Assembly: GCA_965249455.1 (NCBI GenBank)
Contig: OZ252236.1
Span: 3,348,001-3,412,000 of the forward strand
DNA: 64,000 nt
Source: Jiulongibacter sp024742395
GTDB taxonomy: Bacteria > Bacteroidota > Bacteroidia > Cytophagales > Spirosomataceae
Direction of reading: 5' to 3'
Positions 35,207 to 43,945 of the stretch are shown here, piece after piece. The translations under genes and the position numbers were made by a program. Position 1 is the stretch's first letter, and every line of letters starts with the position of its first letter. Below the pieces are notes generated by a model that was not told the DNA's origin, ran no database searches, and saw only the letters and a program-made list of their open reading frames with translations.

Positions 35207-36589
35207 ATGGACGTCGAAATACTCTCAAGAATTCAATTTGCCTTCACTGTTGCCTTCCACTACATCTATCCTCCGCTAAGTATAGGACTGGGTGTAGTAA
35301 TGGTGCTTATGGAGGGGATGTATCTCAAAACCAAAGATCCAATCTATGAAAAAATGACCCGATTCTGGATTAAGATTTTCGCTCTGATCTTTGGAATTGG
35401 TGTTGCAACAGGAATAGTCATGGAATTTGAGTTCGGGACCAATTGGGCTGCATATTCAAGATATGTAGGAGATATTTTTGGATCTGCTCTCGCCGCAGAA
35501 GGCATCTTTGCCTTTGCTTTGGAGTCAGGATTTCTGGGTATTCTCTTGTTTGGATGGAATCGCGTAGGTCCAAAAACGCACTTTTTTGCCACATTAATGG
35601 TGGCTCTCGGCTCAATGTTCTCTGCTGTTTGGATAGTCGTAGCCAATAGCTGGCAACAAACTCCCGCGGGCTTTAAAATAGAAGGAGAAGGAATGCATGC
35701 CCGTGCAGTTGTAACTGATTTCTGGCAAATGGTTTTTAATCCTTCAAGTGTAGACAGACTCACCCACGTTTTAATTGGAGCTTTTTTGGCTGGAGCTTTC
35801 CTGGTATTAAGTGTCAATGCTTATTATATTTTAAGAAACAGGCATGTGGTCATTGCTAAAAAAGCTTTCAAGATTGCCTTGTTAGTTGCAGGGATATCTT
35901 CTTTTGCACAGTTACTTAGCGGACATCATTCAGCCGACGGAGTAGCTGTGAACCAACCGGCAAAACTAGCCGCATTTGAAGGTCATTATGATAGCCTTGC
36001 AGTAGCAGATATGTATCTTTTCGGCTGGGTCAATAATTCATCACAAAAGGTTTATGGACTCAAAATACCTCATGGTCTTACATTTCTTATACACCAAGAC
36101 TTTAACACCCCAGTTACCGGACTTAATGCATTTAAATCAGAAGACAGACCCGGAGCTGTAAATTTCGTTTTTCAGACGTACCATATTATGGTAATCATTG
36201 GCATGCTACTAATCCTGCTAAGTACCATAGCCGGCTATTATTTATACAAAAAGAGTTTGTTTGAGAAGCAATGGCTCCTTCAGATATTTGCCTGGTCGGT
36301 ATTCTTGCCTCAAATTGCCAACCAGCTCGGATGGTATTCTGCAGAAGTGGGGCGTCAACCGTGGGTGGTTTATGGACTTCTTAGAACTTCAGATGCACTT
36401 TCCGAATCTGTGAGAGCAGAACAGGTTTGGTTCTCCTTAATATTGTTCACACTTGTTTACCTGCTTCTTTTTACTTTGTTCATTTACCTGCTAAATAAGA
36501 AAATTAAGCATGGATACGATGAACCTATCAATCAAAAAGAATCCATTCCTAATTATTCCAAAAGAGACAACCCACTTCTAGACAGTTAA
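35207..36589 (+). CDS. cydA: Cytochrome bd quinol oxidase subunit I
   Basis: CydA is the catalytic subunit carrying hemes b558, b595 and d. It oxidises quinol and reduces O2 at the inner membrane. It has 460 residues. The N-terminus MDVEILSRIQFAFTVAFHYI includes the conserved axial histidine (H18). WQQTPAG, the GEGMHARA region, HHSADGVAVNQPAKLAA with a short Q-loop, and GRQPWVVYGLLRTSDA are all family signatures. It is preceded by a probable small subunit and followed after ten bases by cydB. The bd type tolerates sulfide, which fits the SQR gene upstream. Confidence 0.96.
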   Translation: MDVEILSRIQFAFTVAFHYIYPPLSIGLGVVMVLMEGMYLKTKDPIYEKMTRFWIKIFALIFGIGVATGIVMEFEFGTNWAAYSRYVGDIFGSALAAEGIFAFALESGFLGILLFGWNRVGPKTHFFATLMVALGSMFSAVWIVVANSWQQTPAGFKIEGEGMHARAVVTDFWQMVFNPSSVDRLTHVLIGAFLAGAFLVLSVNAYYILRNRHVVIAKKAFKIALLVAGISSFAQLLSGHHSADGVAVNQPAKLAAFEGHYDSLAVADMYLFGWVNNSSQKVYGLKIPHGLTFLIHQDFNTPVTGLNAFKSEDRPGAVNFVFQTYHIMVIIGMLLILLSTIAGYYLYKKSLFEKQWLLQIFAWSVFLPQIANQLGWYSAEVGRQPWVVYGLLRTSDALSESVRAEQVWFSLILFTLVYLLLFTLFIYLLNKKIKHGYDEPINQKESIPNYSKRDNPLLDS

Positions 36590-36599
36590 ATAAAAGCTT

Positions 36600-37634
36600 A
36601 TGGAAACATTTTTAAATATCCCCTACTCTATCTGGTGGTATCTGGTTATAGGAGCCGTTTTTACTGGTTACGCTATCCTAGATGGATTTGATCTGGGTGC
36701 CGGAGCTTTACATCTCTTCTTCAAAAAAGAAGAAAGTAGAAGAATTGCTCTTAACGCTATAGGACCAGTGTGGGATGGAAACGAGGTATGGCTGGTGATT
36801 GGCGGGGGTGCATTATTTGCCGGCTTTCCTATAGTCTATGCCACTGTATTTTCTGCATTCTATGAGCTTTTCATGCTTTTTCTGGTTCTTCTGATTCTCA
36901 GGGCAATTTCTATAGAATTCAGAAGCAAAGAGAAAATGATTTGGTGGCGAAAAACTTGGGATATTACATATTCATTGGCCAGTGCTATGCTTGCTCTTGC
37001 TTTAGGCTTGGTACTTGGTAATATTATTCATGGAGTAGCGATTGGACCCAATTATAAATATGAAGGTCATTTAGCTGATTTTTTTAATCCCTTCTCTATT
37101 TTGATTTCTGTTACCACTTTAGCACTTTTTATGATGCACGGTGCAATTTACCTCGTTATGAAAACTGAAGACCGTCTCTATGCAAAACTCACTGTATTAA
37201 CCAAAAACAGTACAATTTTCTTTGTGATGATGTATGCTTTAACCACCATTGCTACCCTTTTATACATTCCTCATATGGCAGAACAATACAAAGCGTACCC
37301 TGAAATGTTTGCCATTCCTGTTATTTCCATGCTGGCCCTGGCTAACATTACCCGAAGCATTACCAGAAGAAAATATCTCTTGGCCTTCATATCCTCTGCT
37401 GTGGTGATTGCCATGCTTATGGTTATGGTTGCCATTGGCTTGTTCCCAAACATCGTTATCTCGACCATTGATCCGATTTATAACCTCACCGTTGAAAATT
37501 CTTCAAGTACAAGTAAATCGCTGGGCATTATGTTAATTTTTGTCCTCATTGGTGTACCCTTAGTTGCGGCATATACCTCCTTTGTGTTCTACACTTTCCG
37601 AGGAAAAGTAAAGCTGGATGAACAGAGCTATTAA
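36600..37634 (+). CDS. cydB: Cytochrome bd quinol oxidase subunit II
   Basis: This 344-residue integral membrane partner of CydA has about eight helices. IPYSIWWYLVIGAVFTGYAI and LDGFDLGAGALHLFF are the conserved opening. GPVWDGNEVWLVIGGGALFAGFP contains the acidic residues that line the proton path. The start ATG lies ten bases after the cydA stop. No cydCD assembly genes are present in the window. The gene ends the oxidase operon, and the peroxiredoxin has a separate weak promoter-like element. Confidence 0.96.
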   Translation: METFLNIPYSIWWYLVIGAVFTGYAILDGFDLGAGALHLFFKKEESRRIALNAIGPVWDGNEVWLVIGGGALFAGFPIVYATVFSAFYELFMLFLVLLILRAISIEFRSKEKMIWWRKTWDITYSLASAMLALALGLVLGNIIHGVAIGPNYKYEGHLADFFNPFSILISVTTLALFMMHGAIYLVMKTEDRLYAKLTVLTKNSTIFFVMMYALTTIATLLYIPHMAEQYKAYPEMFAIPVISMLALANITRSITRRKYLLAFISSAVVIAMLMVMVAIGLFPNIVISTIDPIYNLTVENSSSTSKSLGIMLIFVLIGVPLVAAYTSFVFYTFRGKVKLDEQSY

Positions 37635-37681
37635 TTGATTCCTATGTAGCATACATCACGGAAAAGTACAATCCGTTACTT

Positions 37682-37689
37682 TACCTTTA
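37682..37689 (+). promoter_or_regulatory. Possible -7 element for the peroxiredoxin gene
   Basis: TACCTTTA has one mismatch to TAnnTTTG and lies 24 bases before the ATG at 37714. No clear -33 partner is seen. Confidence 0.3.
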
Positions 37690-37713
37690 TAATAGAAATA
37701 AAACGATAAAGTA

Positions 37714-38367
37714 ATGGAAAATACAGAACAAATAAGTATGCCACGAATAGGTGATTTAGCACCAGATTTTGAAGCCGTAACCACCAAAGGTAAAATCAAG
37801 TTCTCTGAATTTGCCAAAGACAAATGGACGGTAATGTTCTCTCATCCGGCCGATTTTACTCCGGTTTGCACCACAGAAATGAGTGGTTTTGCAGTAAGAA
37901 AGTCTGAGTTTGATGCTCTGAATACTGAGCTATTAGGACTAAGCATTGACAGCATTCATGCTCATTTAGGTTGGGTGGCCAATGTGAAAGAAAAAACTGG
38001 AGTTTATTTTGATTTCCCTATCATAGCAGACATTGACATGAAAGTTTCTAAGTTGTACGGTATGCTACAACCCAACGAAAGTGAAACTGCAGCGGTAAGG
38101 GCGGTATTCTTTATTGACCCATCCAAAAAAATCAGGCTAATCATGTATTATCCTTTAAATGTAGGAAGAAACATGGATGAAATCCTGAGAGTACTAGATG
38201 CTTTACAGGTATCTGATAAACACAAAGTGGCTATGCCGCTTGATTGGAAACGCGGTGAAAAGGTTATAGTACCCCCACCAAAAACTTTAGACGAAATGAC
38301 AGCAAGAATGGCTGATAGCAGTCTGGATAAAATTGATTTCTATTTAGCGAAGAAAGAATTGCTGTAG
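37714..38367 (+). CDS. 1-Cys peroxiredoxin (Prx6 type)
   Basis: This 217-residue thiol peroxidase reduces H2O2 and organic peroxides. The active site HPADFTPVCTTEM places the peroxidatic cysteine at C52. I find no other cysteine in the chain, so this is a true 1-Cys enzyme that needs an external thiol, plausibly bacillithiol given bshA. The C-terminal extension (PLDWKRGEKVIVPP) is typical of the Prx6 group. A bidirectional terminator follows. The location after cydAB fits defence against oxidants made during respiration (inference). Confidence 0.93.
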   Translation: MENTEQISMPRIGDLAPDFEAVTTKGKIKFSEFAKDKWTVMFSHPADFTPVCTTEMSGFAVRKSEFDALNTELLGLSIDSIHAHLGWVANVKEKTGVYFDFPIIADIDMKVSKLYGMLQPNESETAAVRAVFFIDPSKKIRLIMYYPLNVGRNMDEILRVLDALQVSDKHKVAMPLDWKRGEKVIVPPPKTLDEMTARMADSSLDKIDFYLAKKELL

Positions 38368-38390
38368 AATCAAAATGTTAGAATAATTAT

Positions 38391-38422
38391 ATAAAAGGGA
38401 TGAAGAAATTCAACCCTTTTAT
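38391..38422. terminator. Bidirectional terminator between peroxiredoxin and methyltransferase genes
   Basis: ATAAAAGGG pairs with CCCTTTTAT, continued by TGAA/TTCA inside. It overlaps the stop codon of the converging methyltransferase gene. Confidence 0.75.
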
Positions 38423-39189
38423 GCTTTCAGAGTAAAATGTTGCTTGGGCTGTTTCTTTCTAAAAAACACAATCCCAATTTGGAAAAAATCAAGGCTTATA
38501 GTGACCTCCGGATGTTCCTTGATTTCTTCCCAAGCCTTTGTCATTCCCTCTGACCAGTAAATATCATCAAAAACAAAACAACTGTTTTCATGAGCCTTTG
38601 AAAGGCAAAGCTTAAAATAGCGTAGTGTTGGAGCATATTGATGATTAGCATCAAAAAAGACTAAATCTAGCCTTGGCAATTGTTTTACTGTGTTCTCCAG
38701 CGTTGAATCCAGATCTCCAAGAATAGCGGTTGCGTTATTAACAGATAATTTTGATAAGTTTTCTTTGGCCACAGAAAGCGTGTTTGAACAGCCTTCAAAG
38801 GTATAAATCTTTCCATGCGGAGTAGCCCTGCCCATCATGGCTGTGGTGAGTCCTAATGAAGTACCTAATTCAAGAACCGTAGCAAACTCATATTTATGAA
38901 TAATGCGGGCTATAATTTTTGACCATTTAAAGCCCTTCACAGAACTCTTCGCTATTCCAGATACCTTTTTAGTCTTTTTGTTTGAGAATTTACTGCCAGC
39001 ACCTAAATCATTAATTAACAGCTCCCGCTGATCACGACTTAAATCCTTTGCCAAAGCAATAATATCTCCTGATTCAAAAGGAAGGGACTTTTGTTTTATT
39101 ATGTCATTGTAAAACTCAAAAAGAAAAGGGGAATGAAGAGAATGCTCGTCCTTAGCTTTCCAAAAATGACGAAAGAACTCTTTGACCAT
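38419..39189 (-). CDS. Class I SAM-dependent methyltransferase (O-methyltransferase-like)
   Basis: This 256-residue protein has the SAM-binding motif VLELGTSLGLTTAMMG at about residues 103-118 and KIYTFEGC around the acidic residue that holds the ribose. LDLVFFDANHQY resembles the metal-site region of O-methyltransferases. The substrate is unknown. Its ATG shares one base with the stop codon of apaG (TAATG), so the two are translationally coupled in one operon. Confidence 0.83.
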   Translation of the reverse strand: MVKEFFRHFWKAKDEHSLHSPFLFEFYNDIIKQKSLPFESGDIIALAKDLSRDQRELLINDLGAGSKFSNKKTKKVSGIAKSSVKGFKWSKIIARIIHKYEFATVLELGTSLGLTTAMMGRATPHGKIYTFEGCSNTLSVAKENLSKLSVNNATAILGDLDSTLENTVKQLPRLDLVFFDANHQYAPTLRYFKLCLSKAHENSCFVFDDIYWSEGMTKAWEEIKEHPEVTISLDFFQIGIVFFRKKQPKQHFTLKA

Positions 39190-39575
39190 TAATTCTGTAG
39201 AAAAGGTGTCATCATTAGGAACTCAGGAATTATAACATTGAATCGTTTCCCGTCAATGACTCTCTCCATTTCATAAGTGCCATACATTTTGCCAATCTGA
39301 GTAGCAAGATTACAGCCAGATACATATTCATGAGTTTCACCTGGTTCAATTATCGGTTGTTCACCAATTACACCTTCACCTTGTACCTCACGTTTGTATC
39401 CGTTGGCGTCAACTATGTGCCAGTGACGGCTGATCAATTGAACAGTTTGATCGCTTTCGTTTTCAATTTTAATACGGTACGAAAACACAAAGTTCATCTG
39501 CCTTACATTAGAATAGTAAGGTTGATACTCTGTAAGTACAGTTACTTTTACCCCTTCTGTTATAGCTGATTCCAT
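39189..39575 (-). CDS. apaG: ApaG domain protein
   Basis: This small beta-sandwich protein of the ApaG/DUF525 family is linked by genetics to Co/Mg homeostasis and diadenosine tetraphosphate. It has 128 residues from the ATG at 39575. The open frame runs 43 codons further upstream but that part is not family-like and crosses the promoter. Recognisable stretches are NFVFSYRIKIENES, QLISRHWHIVDANG and GEGVIGEQPIIEPGE. It is the first gene of an operon with the methyltransferase. Confidence 0.92.
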   Translation of the reverse strand: MESAITEGVKVTVLTEYQPYYSNVRQMNFVFSYRIKIENESDQTVQLISRHWHIVDANGYKREVQGEGVIGEQPIIEPGETHEYVSGCNLATQIGKMYGTYEMERVIDGKRFNVIIPEFLMMTPFLQN

Positions 39576-39596
39576 ATATAGTGATTCCCTTATAGG

Positions 39597-39604
39597 CAAA
39601 AATA
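39597..39604 (-). promoter_or_regulatory. -7 promoter element for apaG
   Basis: On the minus strand it reads TATTTTTG, an exact TAnnTTTG match, 21 bases before the apaG ATG. It lies two bases from the opposing ung element. Confidence 0.5.
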
Positions 39605-39606
39605 AG

Positions 39607-39614
39607 TAATTTTG
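39607..39614 (+). promoter_or_regulatory. -7 promoter element for ung
   Basis: TAATTTTG is an exact TAnnTTTG match 37 bases before the ung ATG. It is back to back with the apaG element. Confidence 0.5.
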
Positions 39615-39651
39615 CTTACGGTTAATACAACGTTTACAGAAAGTATATATT

Positions 39652-40317
39652 ATGGCCGTAACTATAGAAGAAAGTTGGAAAAATGTTTTGGCAGAAGAGT
39701 TCAAAAAGCCTTATTGGGATAAATTAATAGGCTTTGTACGTGCTGAATATAGTCAGAAAAAGTGCTATCCACCTGCCAAACTGATTTTCAATGCTTTTGA
39801 TAGCTGCCCTTTTGACAAAGTCAAGGTCGTAATTTTAGGACAAGACCCTTATCATGGCCCTAATCAAGCCCATGGTTTATGCTTTTCTGTGAATGATGGG
39901 GTCCCGTTTCCGCCCTCGCTATTAAATATTTTCAAAGAATTACAAGACGATGTAAAAAAGCCCATACCAAAGACGGGCAACCTGCAACAATGGGCAAACC
40001 AAGGTATTTTGCTTTTAAATGCTACACTGACTGTCAGGGCAGCAGAGGCTGGTTCTCATCAAAACAAAGGATGGGAGGAATTTACTGACGCAGCCATTCA
40101 TCATTTAAATAAAGAAAAAGAAGGACTGGTATTTATGCTTTGGGGCAGTTATGCCCAAAAAAAGGGGAAAATTGTAGACGGCAAAAAACATCTTGTTTTA
40201 AAGGCTGTACATCCTTCCCCTTTAGCCGCAAATCGTGGTGGCTGGTTTGGTCAAAAGCACTTTTCTGCTTGTAACGAATATTTAATTAGCAAAGGTAAAG
40301 TACCGATTAATTGGTAG
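39652..40317 (+). CDS. ung: Uracil-DNA glycosylase, family 1
   Basis: Ung removes uracil from DNA as the first step of base excision repair. It has 221 residues. The water-activating loop LGQDPYHGPNQAHGLCFSV carries the catalytic D65, and the minor-groove loop HPSPLAANRGGWFG has H187. LLLNATLTV is the third conserved block. Length and motifs are standard. It is transcribed divergently from apaG and followed by the nucleoside-hydrolase-like gene with its own promoter element. Confidence 0.97.
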   Translation: MAVTIEESWKNVLAEEFKKPYWDKLIGFVRAEYSQKKCYPPAKLIFNAFDSCPFDKVKVVILGQDPYHGPNQAHGLCFSVNDGVPFPPSLLNIFKELQDDVKKPIPKTGNLQQWANQGILLLNATLTVRAAEAGSHQNKGWEEFTDAAIHHLNKEKEGLVFMLWGSYAQKKGKIVDGKKHLVLKAVHPSPLAANRGGWFGQKHFSACNEYLISKGKVPINW

Positions 40318-40353
40318 AAATGATGAATAGTTAAGCTGAAATCAATGATTTAG

Positions 40354-40361
40354 TACTTTTG
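40354..40361 (+). promoter_or_regulatory. -7 promoter element for the nucleoside-hydrolase-like gene
   Basis: TACTTTTG is an exact TAnnTTTG match 41 bases before the TTG start. Confidence 0.5.
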
Positions 40362-40402
40362 CAATAGGGTATTTTCTAAATTAGAACATAATTTAGATCC
40401 TA

Positions 40403-41356
40403 TTGAAATACCTTCTCAAAGTAACATTACTCCTATTCATATTCTTTTCATTTGCATTTATACTGCAATCGCAAAAGAAACCACTGGTTATTATCTCCAC
40501 CGATATAGGTGGAGACGATCCTGACGACTACCAGTCAATGGTTCACCTTTTACATTATGCCGATAAATTTGAAATTATGGGGCTTATCAGCTCTCCACCT
40601 AAAAAAGGAAGAAAAGAGCATATCCTGGAAGTTTTGGAGGCATATGAAGAAGACTTTGCTGTTCTAAAAAAACATTCAACTGATTTTCCCTTACCCGAGG
40701 CCTTGAAGAAAATCGTTTTTCAAGGAGCATTAGACGCTCAAAAAAGAGAAATACCCGCACAAACAAGTTCTGGTGCCCAGCATATTATAAAAGTACTCTC
40801 TCAAAGCAAAGATCCGGTTTGGGTGTTGGTTTGGGGTTCTATTACAGACGTGGCACAGGCGGTGCATACATCACCAAGAATAAAAAAAAATCTTAGAGTC
40901 TATTCTATAGGATCCTGGAATACCCGTCATGACAGCCTTGCCAGAAACTATCTCTATAATGAACATAAGGACTTATGGTGGATCGAATCCAATACCACAT
41001 TCAGAGGAATGTATGTAGGCGGAAATCAGAAAGCCAATATGGACAACCAATCATTTGTCTCTACTTACTTAAAAGATCATGGTGCACTTGGGCAACTTTT
41101 CTATGAAAAAAAGGCCGACATTAAAATGGGCGATACTCCATCTGTACTTTATTTGCTTCATGGCGATAGAAATGATCCGGAAGGTGAAAGTTGGGGTGGC
41201 ACTTACAGAAAAACGGGCCACGGCCCGTACTACTGGACAGACATCATTGAAGAGGGCCTCATGGAAAAGCAGTATGATGGTGCCAAAACAGTCAATAAAT
41301 ACCGAAACGAATTTTTGAACGACTGGGCAAAAAGAATGGCTTGGTTTATCGATTAG
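40403..41356 (+). CDS. Nucleoside-hydrolase-like exported protein (DUF1593-like)
   Basis: This 317-residue protein has an N-terminal signal or anchor (LLKVTLLLFIFFSFAFIL). The Asp cluster STDIGGDDPDD (D34, D38, D39, D41, D42) corresponds to the Ca-binding DxDxxxDD loop of inosine-uridine nucleoside hydrolases. VLVWGSITDVAQAV is a second family block. DUF1593 proteins are thought to act on glycosides or nucleosides outside the cytoplasm. The start is TTG at the head of the signal sequence, and no ATG fits. Confidence 0.8.
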   Translation: MKYLLKVTLLLFIFFSFAFILQSQKKPLVIISTDIGGDDPDDYQSMVHLLHYADKFEIMGLISSPPKKGRKEHILEVLEAYEEDFAVLKKHSTDFPLPEALKKIVFQGALDAQKREIPAQTSSGAQHIIKVLSQSKDPVWVLVWGSITDVAQAVHTSPRIKKNLRVYSIGSWNTRHDSLARNYLYNEHKDLWWIESNTTFRGMYVGGNQKANMDNQSFVSTYLKDHGALGQLFYEKKADIKMGDTPSVLYLLHGDRNDPEGESWGGTYRKTGHGPYYWTDIIEEGLMEKQYDGAKTVNKYRNEFLNDWAKRMAWFID

Positions 41357-41380
41357 ACTAAGCTTAATTAAACATTGTGT

Positions 41381-41388
41381 TAGATTTG
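41381..41388 (+). promoter_or_regulatory. -7 promoter element for the FdhF/YdeP oxidoreductase gene
   Basis: TAGATTTG is an exact TAnnTTTG match 24 bases before the TTG start at 41413. Confidence 0.5.
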
Positions 41389-41412
41389 TACATACCATAA
41401 CCAACTATTGAA

Positions 41413-43590
41413 TTGAAAACTCCTACCTATATCGGTGGATGGAAATCCATCTTCTACTCCATGCATGTTTTGAAAGAAACCGGACTTGGTTCATTTTCTG
41501 AAACCTTAGTCTCTAAAAATACATGTAAGGTATGTGCTTATGGAATGGGTGGGCAAAAAGGCGGTATGGTAAATGAGGCGAACGATAAGTTGGAGATATG
41601 CAAGAAGAGCATGCAGGCCTATCTCACAGATATTCAGCCGGCGATATCTGCCGGTTTTTGGGAAAGGTACTCCATAGATGAATTAAGGAAACTAAGCCCC
41701 AGAGAACTGGAAAGACAAGGCCGTTTAAATAATCCCATTCTCAAAACAAAAGGAGATAACCATTACCGAAGCATAAGCTGGGAAGAGGCCTTCGAAATTA
41801 CCGTTGAGAAATTTAAGCATACTCCGGCCAACAAAACTTTCTTTTATAGCTCAGGACGTAGCTCAAACGAAGCCGCTTTTCTACTACATTTATTTGCCCG
41901 AATTTATGGTACAAACAATGTAAACAACTGTTCTTATTACTGCCACCAAGCATCTGGAGTAGGAATGAGCAGTACACTGGGTACCGGCACAGCTACCATA
42001 CAACTGACAGACCTTAAAAAAGCTGACCTTATTTTTGTTATTGGAGCAAACCCGGCTTCAAATCACCCCAGATACCTCACAGAACTGATGCATTGCAGAC
42101 GAAGAGGCGGCGAGGTTATTATTATTAATCCGGCTAAAGAACCCGGCCTTCAAAAGTTTGCCATCCCTTCTGATGTAAAATCAATGCTGGGAACTGGCAG
42201 CCCGCTTGCCAGTGAATACCTTCAGCCTAAAATTGGTGGGGATATGGCCGTTCTCTTTGGTATTGGGAAAGTTTTGATTGAGAATAATCTGGTAAATCAG
42301 ACATTCATTGAAAACTCAACGGAAAATTATGAAGCTTTTAAAAGTTATCTCCTTGAGCTAGACTGGATACAATTGGAAGAGAATTCAGGTGTTTCAAAAG
42401 AAGATATTACTTCACTAGCAATAAAATATTCAAAAGCCAACAATGTGGTATTCTCCTGGGCCATGGGCATTACTCATCATACGCACGGTGTAGAAAATGT
42501 AGAAGCCATTGTAAATCTGGCCATGCTAAGAGGAATGATAGGTAGAAAAGAAGCTGGCTTACTCCCTTTGAGAGGCCATTCGAATGTCCAGGGTATAGGT
42601 TCAGTAGGTGTTACGCCTACCTTAAAAAAACAGGTATTTGAGGCTATTGAAAGTAATCTAAATGTAAAATTACCTACCACTGAGGGCTGGGACACCATGC
42701 AATGCATGCAAAAAGCTTTTGAAGGAGAAGTAGACATCGCATTCCTTCTTGGTGGTAACTTATATGCGTCAAACCCTAATCTCAATTTTGCCGAAAAGGC
42801 TCTAAATAAAATTCCTTTTAAACTTTTCATGAATACCACCCTTAACGAAGGGCATTTGAAGGGTGTGGATGAGGAAGTGTTAATATTACCCGTTCTGGCC
42901 AGAGATGAAGAGAAACAAAAAACAACGCAGGAGTCGATGTTTAATTATGTTCGACTCAGTGAAGGTGGAATTGATCGTTTGACGAATTGTAAATCTGAAG
43001 TAGAAATTATTGCAAGCATAGCAGAAGCCGTCATTGAAAAGTCAGTTTTTGATTTTAGTCCGTTTCAGGAACACATTGAGCTAAGAAAAGCTATTGCAAA
43101 GTGTATCCCGGGTTTTGCAAAAATGAGTTTAATTGACAAAACGAAAGAAGAATTCCAAATTCAAGGCAGAACCTTTCATACTCCAAGTTTCAATACACCT
43201 AAAGGCAAGGCAATCTTTAAAGTAAACCCTCTGCCGGAGCAAAGTAATTCGAAGAATAGTTTAAGGTTGATGTCAGTAAGAAGTGAAGGACAGTTCAATT
43301 CTATAGTTTATGAAGATGAAGATGCCTGGCGAGGTTCAAAACACAGAAACACCATTTTCATCAGTCGCAAAGATCTCATTTCCAGAGGATTGACAAATGG
43401 TCAAAGAGTAATTATTAAAAGCAAAGTGGGAGAAGCAAAGGGTTTTGAACTGCGTGAATTTGATATCAAAGAAGGTAGTATCATGGGCTTTTACCCTGAA
43501 ACAAACGTTTTGGTAGAATCAAATCTGGACCCAAAAAGCAAAACCCCGGCATTTAAGAATACCGAGGTTTGGATTGAACCGATAAATTAA
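41413..43590 (+). CDS. FdhF/YdeP-family molybdopterin oxidoreductase
   Basis: This 725-residue member of the DMSO-reductase superfamily is related to formate dehydrogenase H and E. coli YdeP. The N-terminal Fe-S region is reduced to a CxxC pair (C38, C41 in TCKVCAYGMGG) with further Cys at 63, so a normal [4Fe-4S] site is doubtful. C173 and C177 lie in NNCSYYCHQASG, where C177 is at the place of the Mo ligand. VFSWAMGITHHTHG and PLRGHSNVQG are typical. The last 120 residues form the MopB C-terminal barrel. The start is TTG. The reaction is unknown, and formate is only one option. Confidence 0.85.
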   Translation: MKTPTYIGGWKSIFYSMHVLKETGLGSFSETLVSKNTCKVCAYGMGGQKGGMVNEANDKLEICKKSMQAYLTDIQPAISAGFWERYSIDELRKLSPRELERQGRLNNPILKTKGDNHYRSISWEEAFEITVEKFKHTPANKTFFYSSGRSSNEAAFLLHLFARIYGTNNVNNCSYYCHQASGVGMSSTLGTGTATIQLTDLKKADLIFVIGANPASNHPRYLTELMHCRRRGGEVIIINPAKEPGLQKFAIPSDVKSMLGTGSPLASEYLQPKIGGDMAVLFGIGKVLIENNLVNQTFIENSTENYEAFKSYLLELDWIQLEENSGVSKEDITSLAIKYSKANNVVFSWAMGITHHTHGVENVEAIVNLAMLRGMIGRKEAGLLPLRGHSNVQGIGSVGVTPTLKKQVFEAIESNLNVKLPTTEGWDTMQCMQKAFEGEVDIAFLLGGNLYASNPNLNFAEKALNKIPFKLFMNTTLNEGHLKGVDEEVLILPVLARDEEKQKTTQESMFNYVRLSEGGIDRLTNCKSEVEIIASIAEAVIEKSVFDFSPFQEHIELRKAIAKCIPGFAKMSLIDKTKEEFQIQGRTFHTPSFNTPKGKAIFKVNPLPEQSNSKNSLRLMSVRSEGQFNSIVYEDEDAWRGSKHRNTIFISRKDLISRGLTNGQRVIIKSKVGEAKGFELREFDIKEGSIMGFYPETNVLVESNLDPKSKTPAFKNTEVWIEPIN

Positions 43591-43594
43591 AAAC

Positions 43595-43942
43595 TTAATA
43601 TTTTTGCCGTAAAGCTTCCGCTTTAAATCTTACGCCTTCCCATCCGTATTTAATGAAATTACGGATATTTTGATGATCCTCAGCCTCCGGATTTTTCAAT
43701 ACATCATTTCTGTAATAGGTTCCAAAACAGGCCAAGGTCTGCTCTTTAGAGAGATTATTCTTTTTACCGAATGCAAATATTTTGCAAGAGCCATTGTTTT
43801 GACCTTCAGCATTTTCAGTGTCACCATTACTGAATGCAGTAGGAGTAAACTCGTAATTAGCATCTATGACTTCTATGCAATCTGAGAATGATACGTGCTC
43901 AGGTTCTGATTCAAGCTTATTAAGCAGTTCTTGTAATTTCAT
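43595..43942 (-). CDS. HopJ type III effector-like protein
   Basis: This 115-residue cytoplasmic-looking protein of the HopJ family has YEFTPTAFSNGD and NGSCKIFAFGKKNNLSKEQT followed by LACFGTYYRNDV, all characteristic. The family was named after a plant pathogen effector but is widespread in free-living bacteria without type III secretion, so effector function is not implied. It starts three bases after the tpx stop on the same strand and is likely cotranscribed with it. Confidence 0.85.
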   Translation of the reverse strand: MKLQELLNKLESEPEHVSFSDCIEVIDANYEFTPTAFSNGDTENAEGQNNGSCKIFAFGKKNNLSKEQTLACFGTYYRNDVLKNPEAEDHQNIRNFIKYGWEGVRFKAEALRQKY

Positions 43943-43945
43943 TAA

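Noticed and set aside
35344..35817. 157-codon antisense frame in cydA
   Set aside because: It is opposite a highly conserved gene and has no start context or motif.
39576..39704. N-terminal extension of ApaG
   Set aside because: It runs across the divergent promoter pair and into ung; the ATG at 39575 matches the family start.
43595..43942. Type III secretion effector
   Set aside because: The protein is HopJ-like, but no secretion genes are present and the family is common in non-pathogens, so effector function is not claimed.
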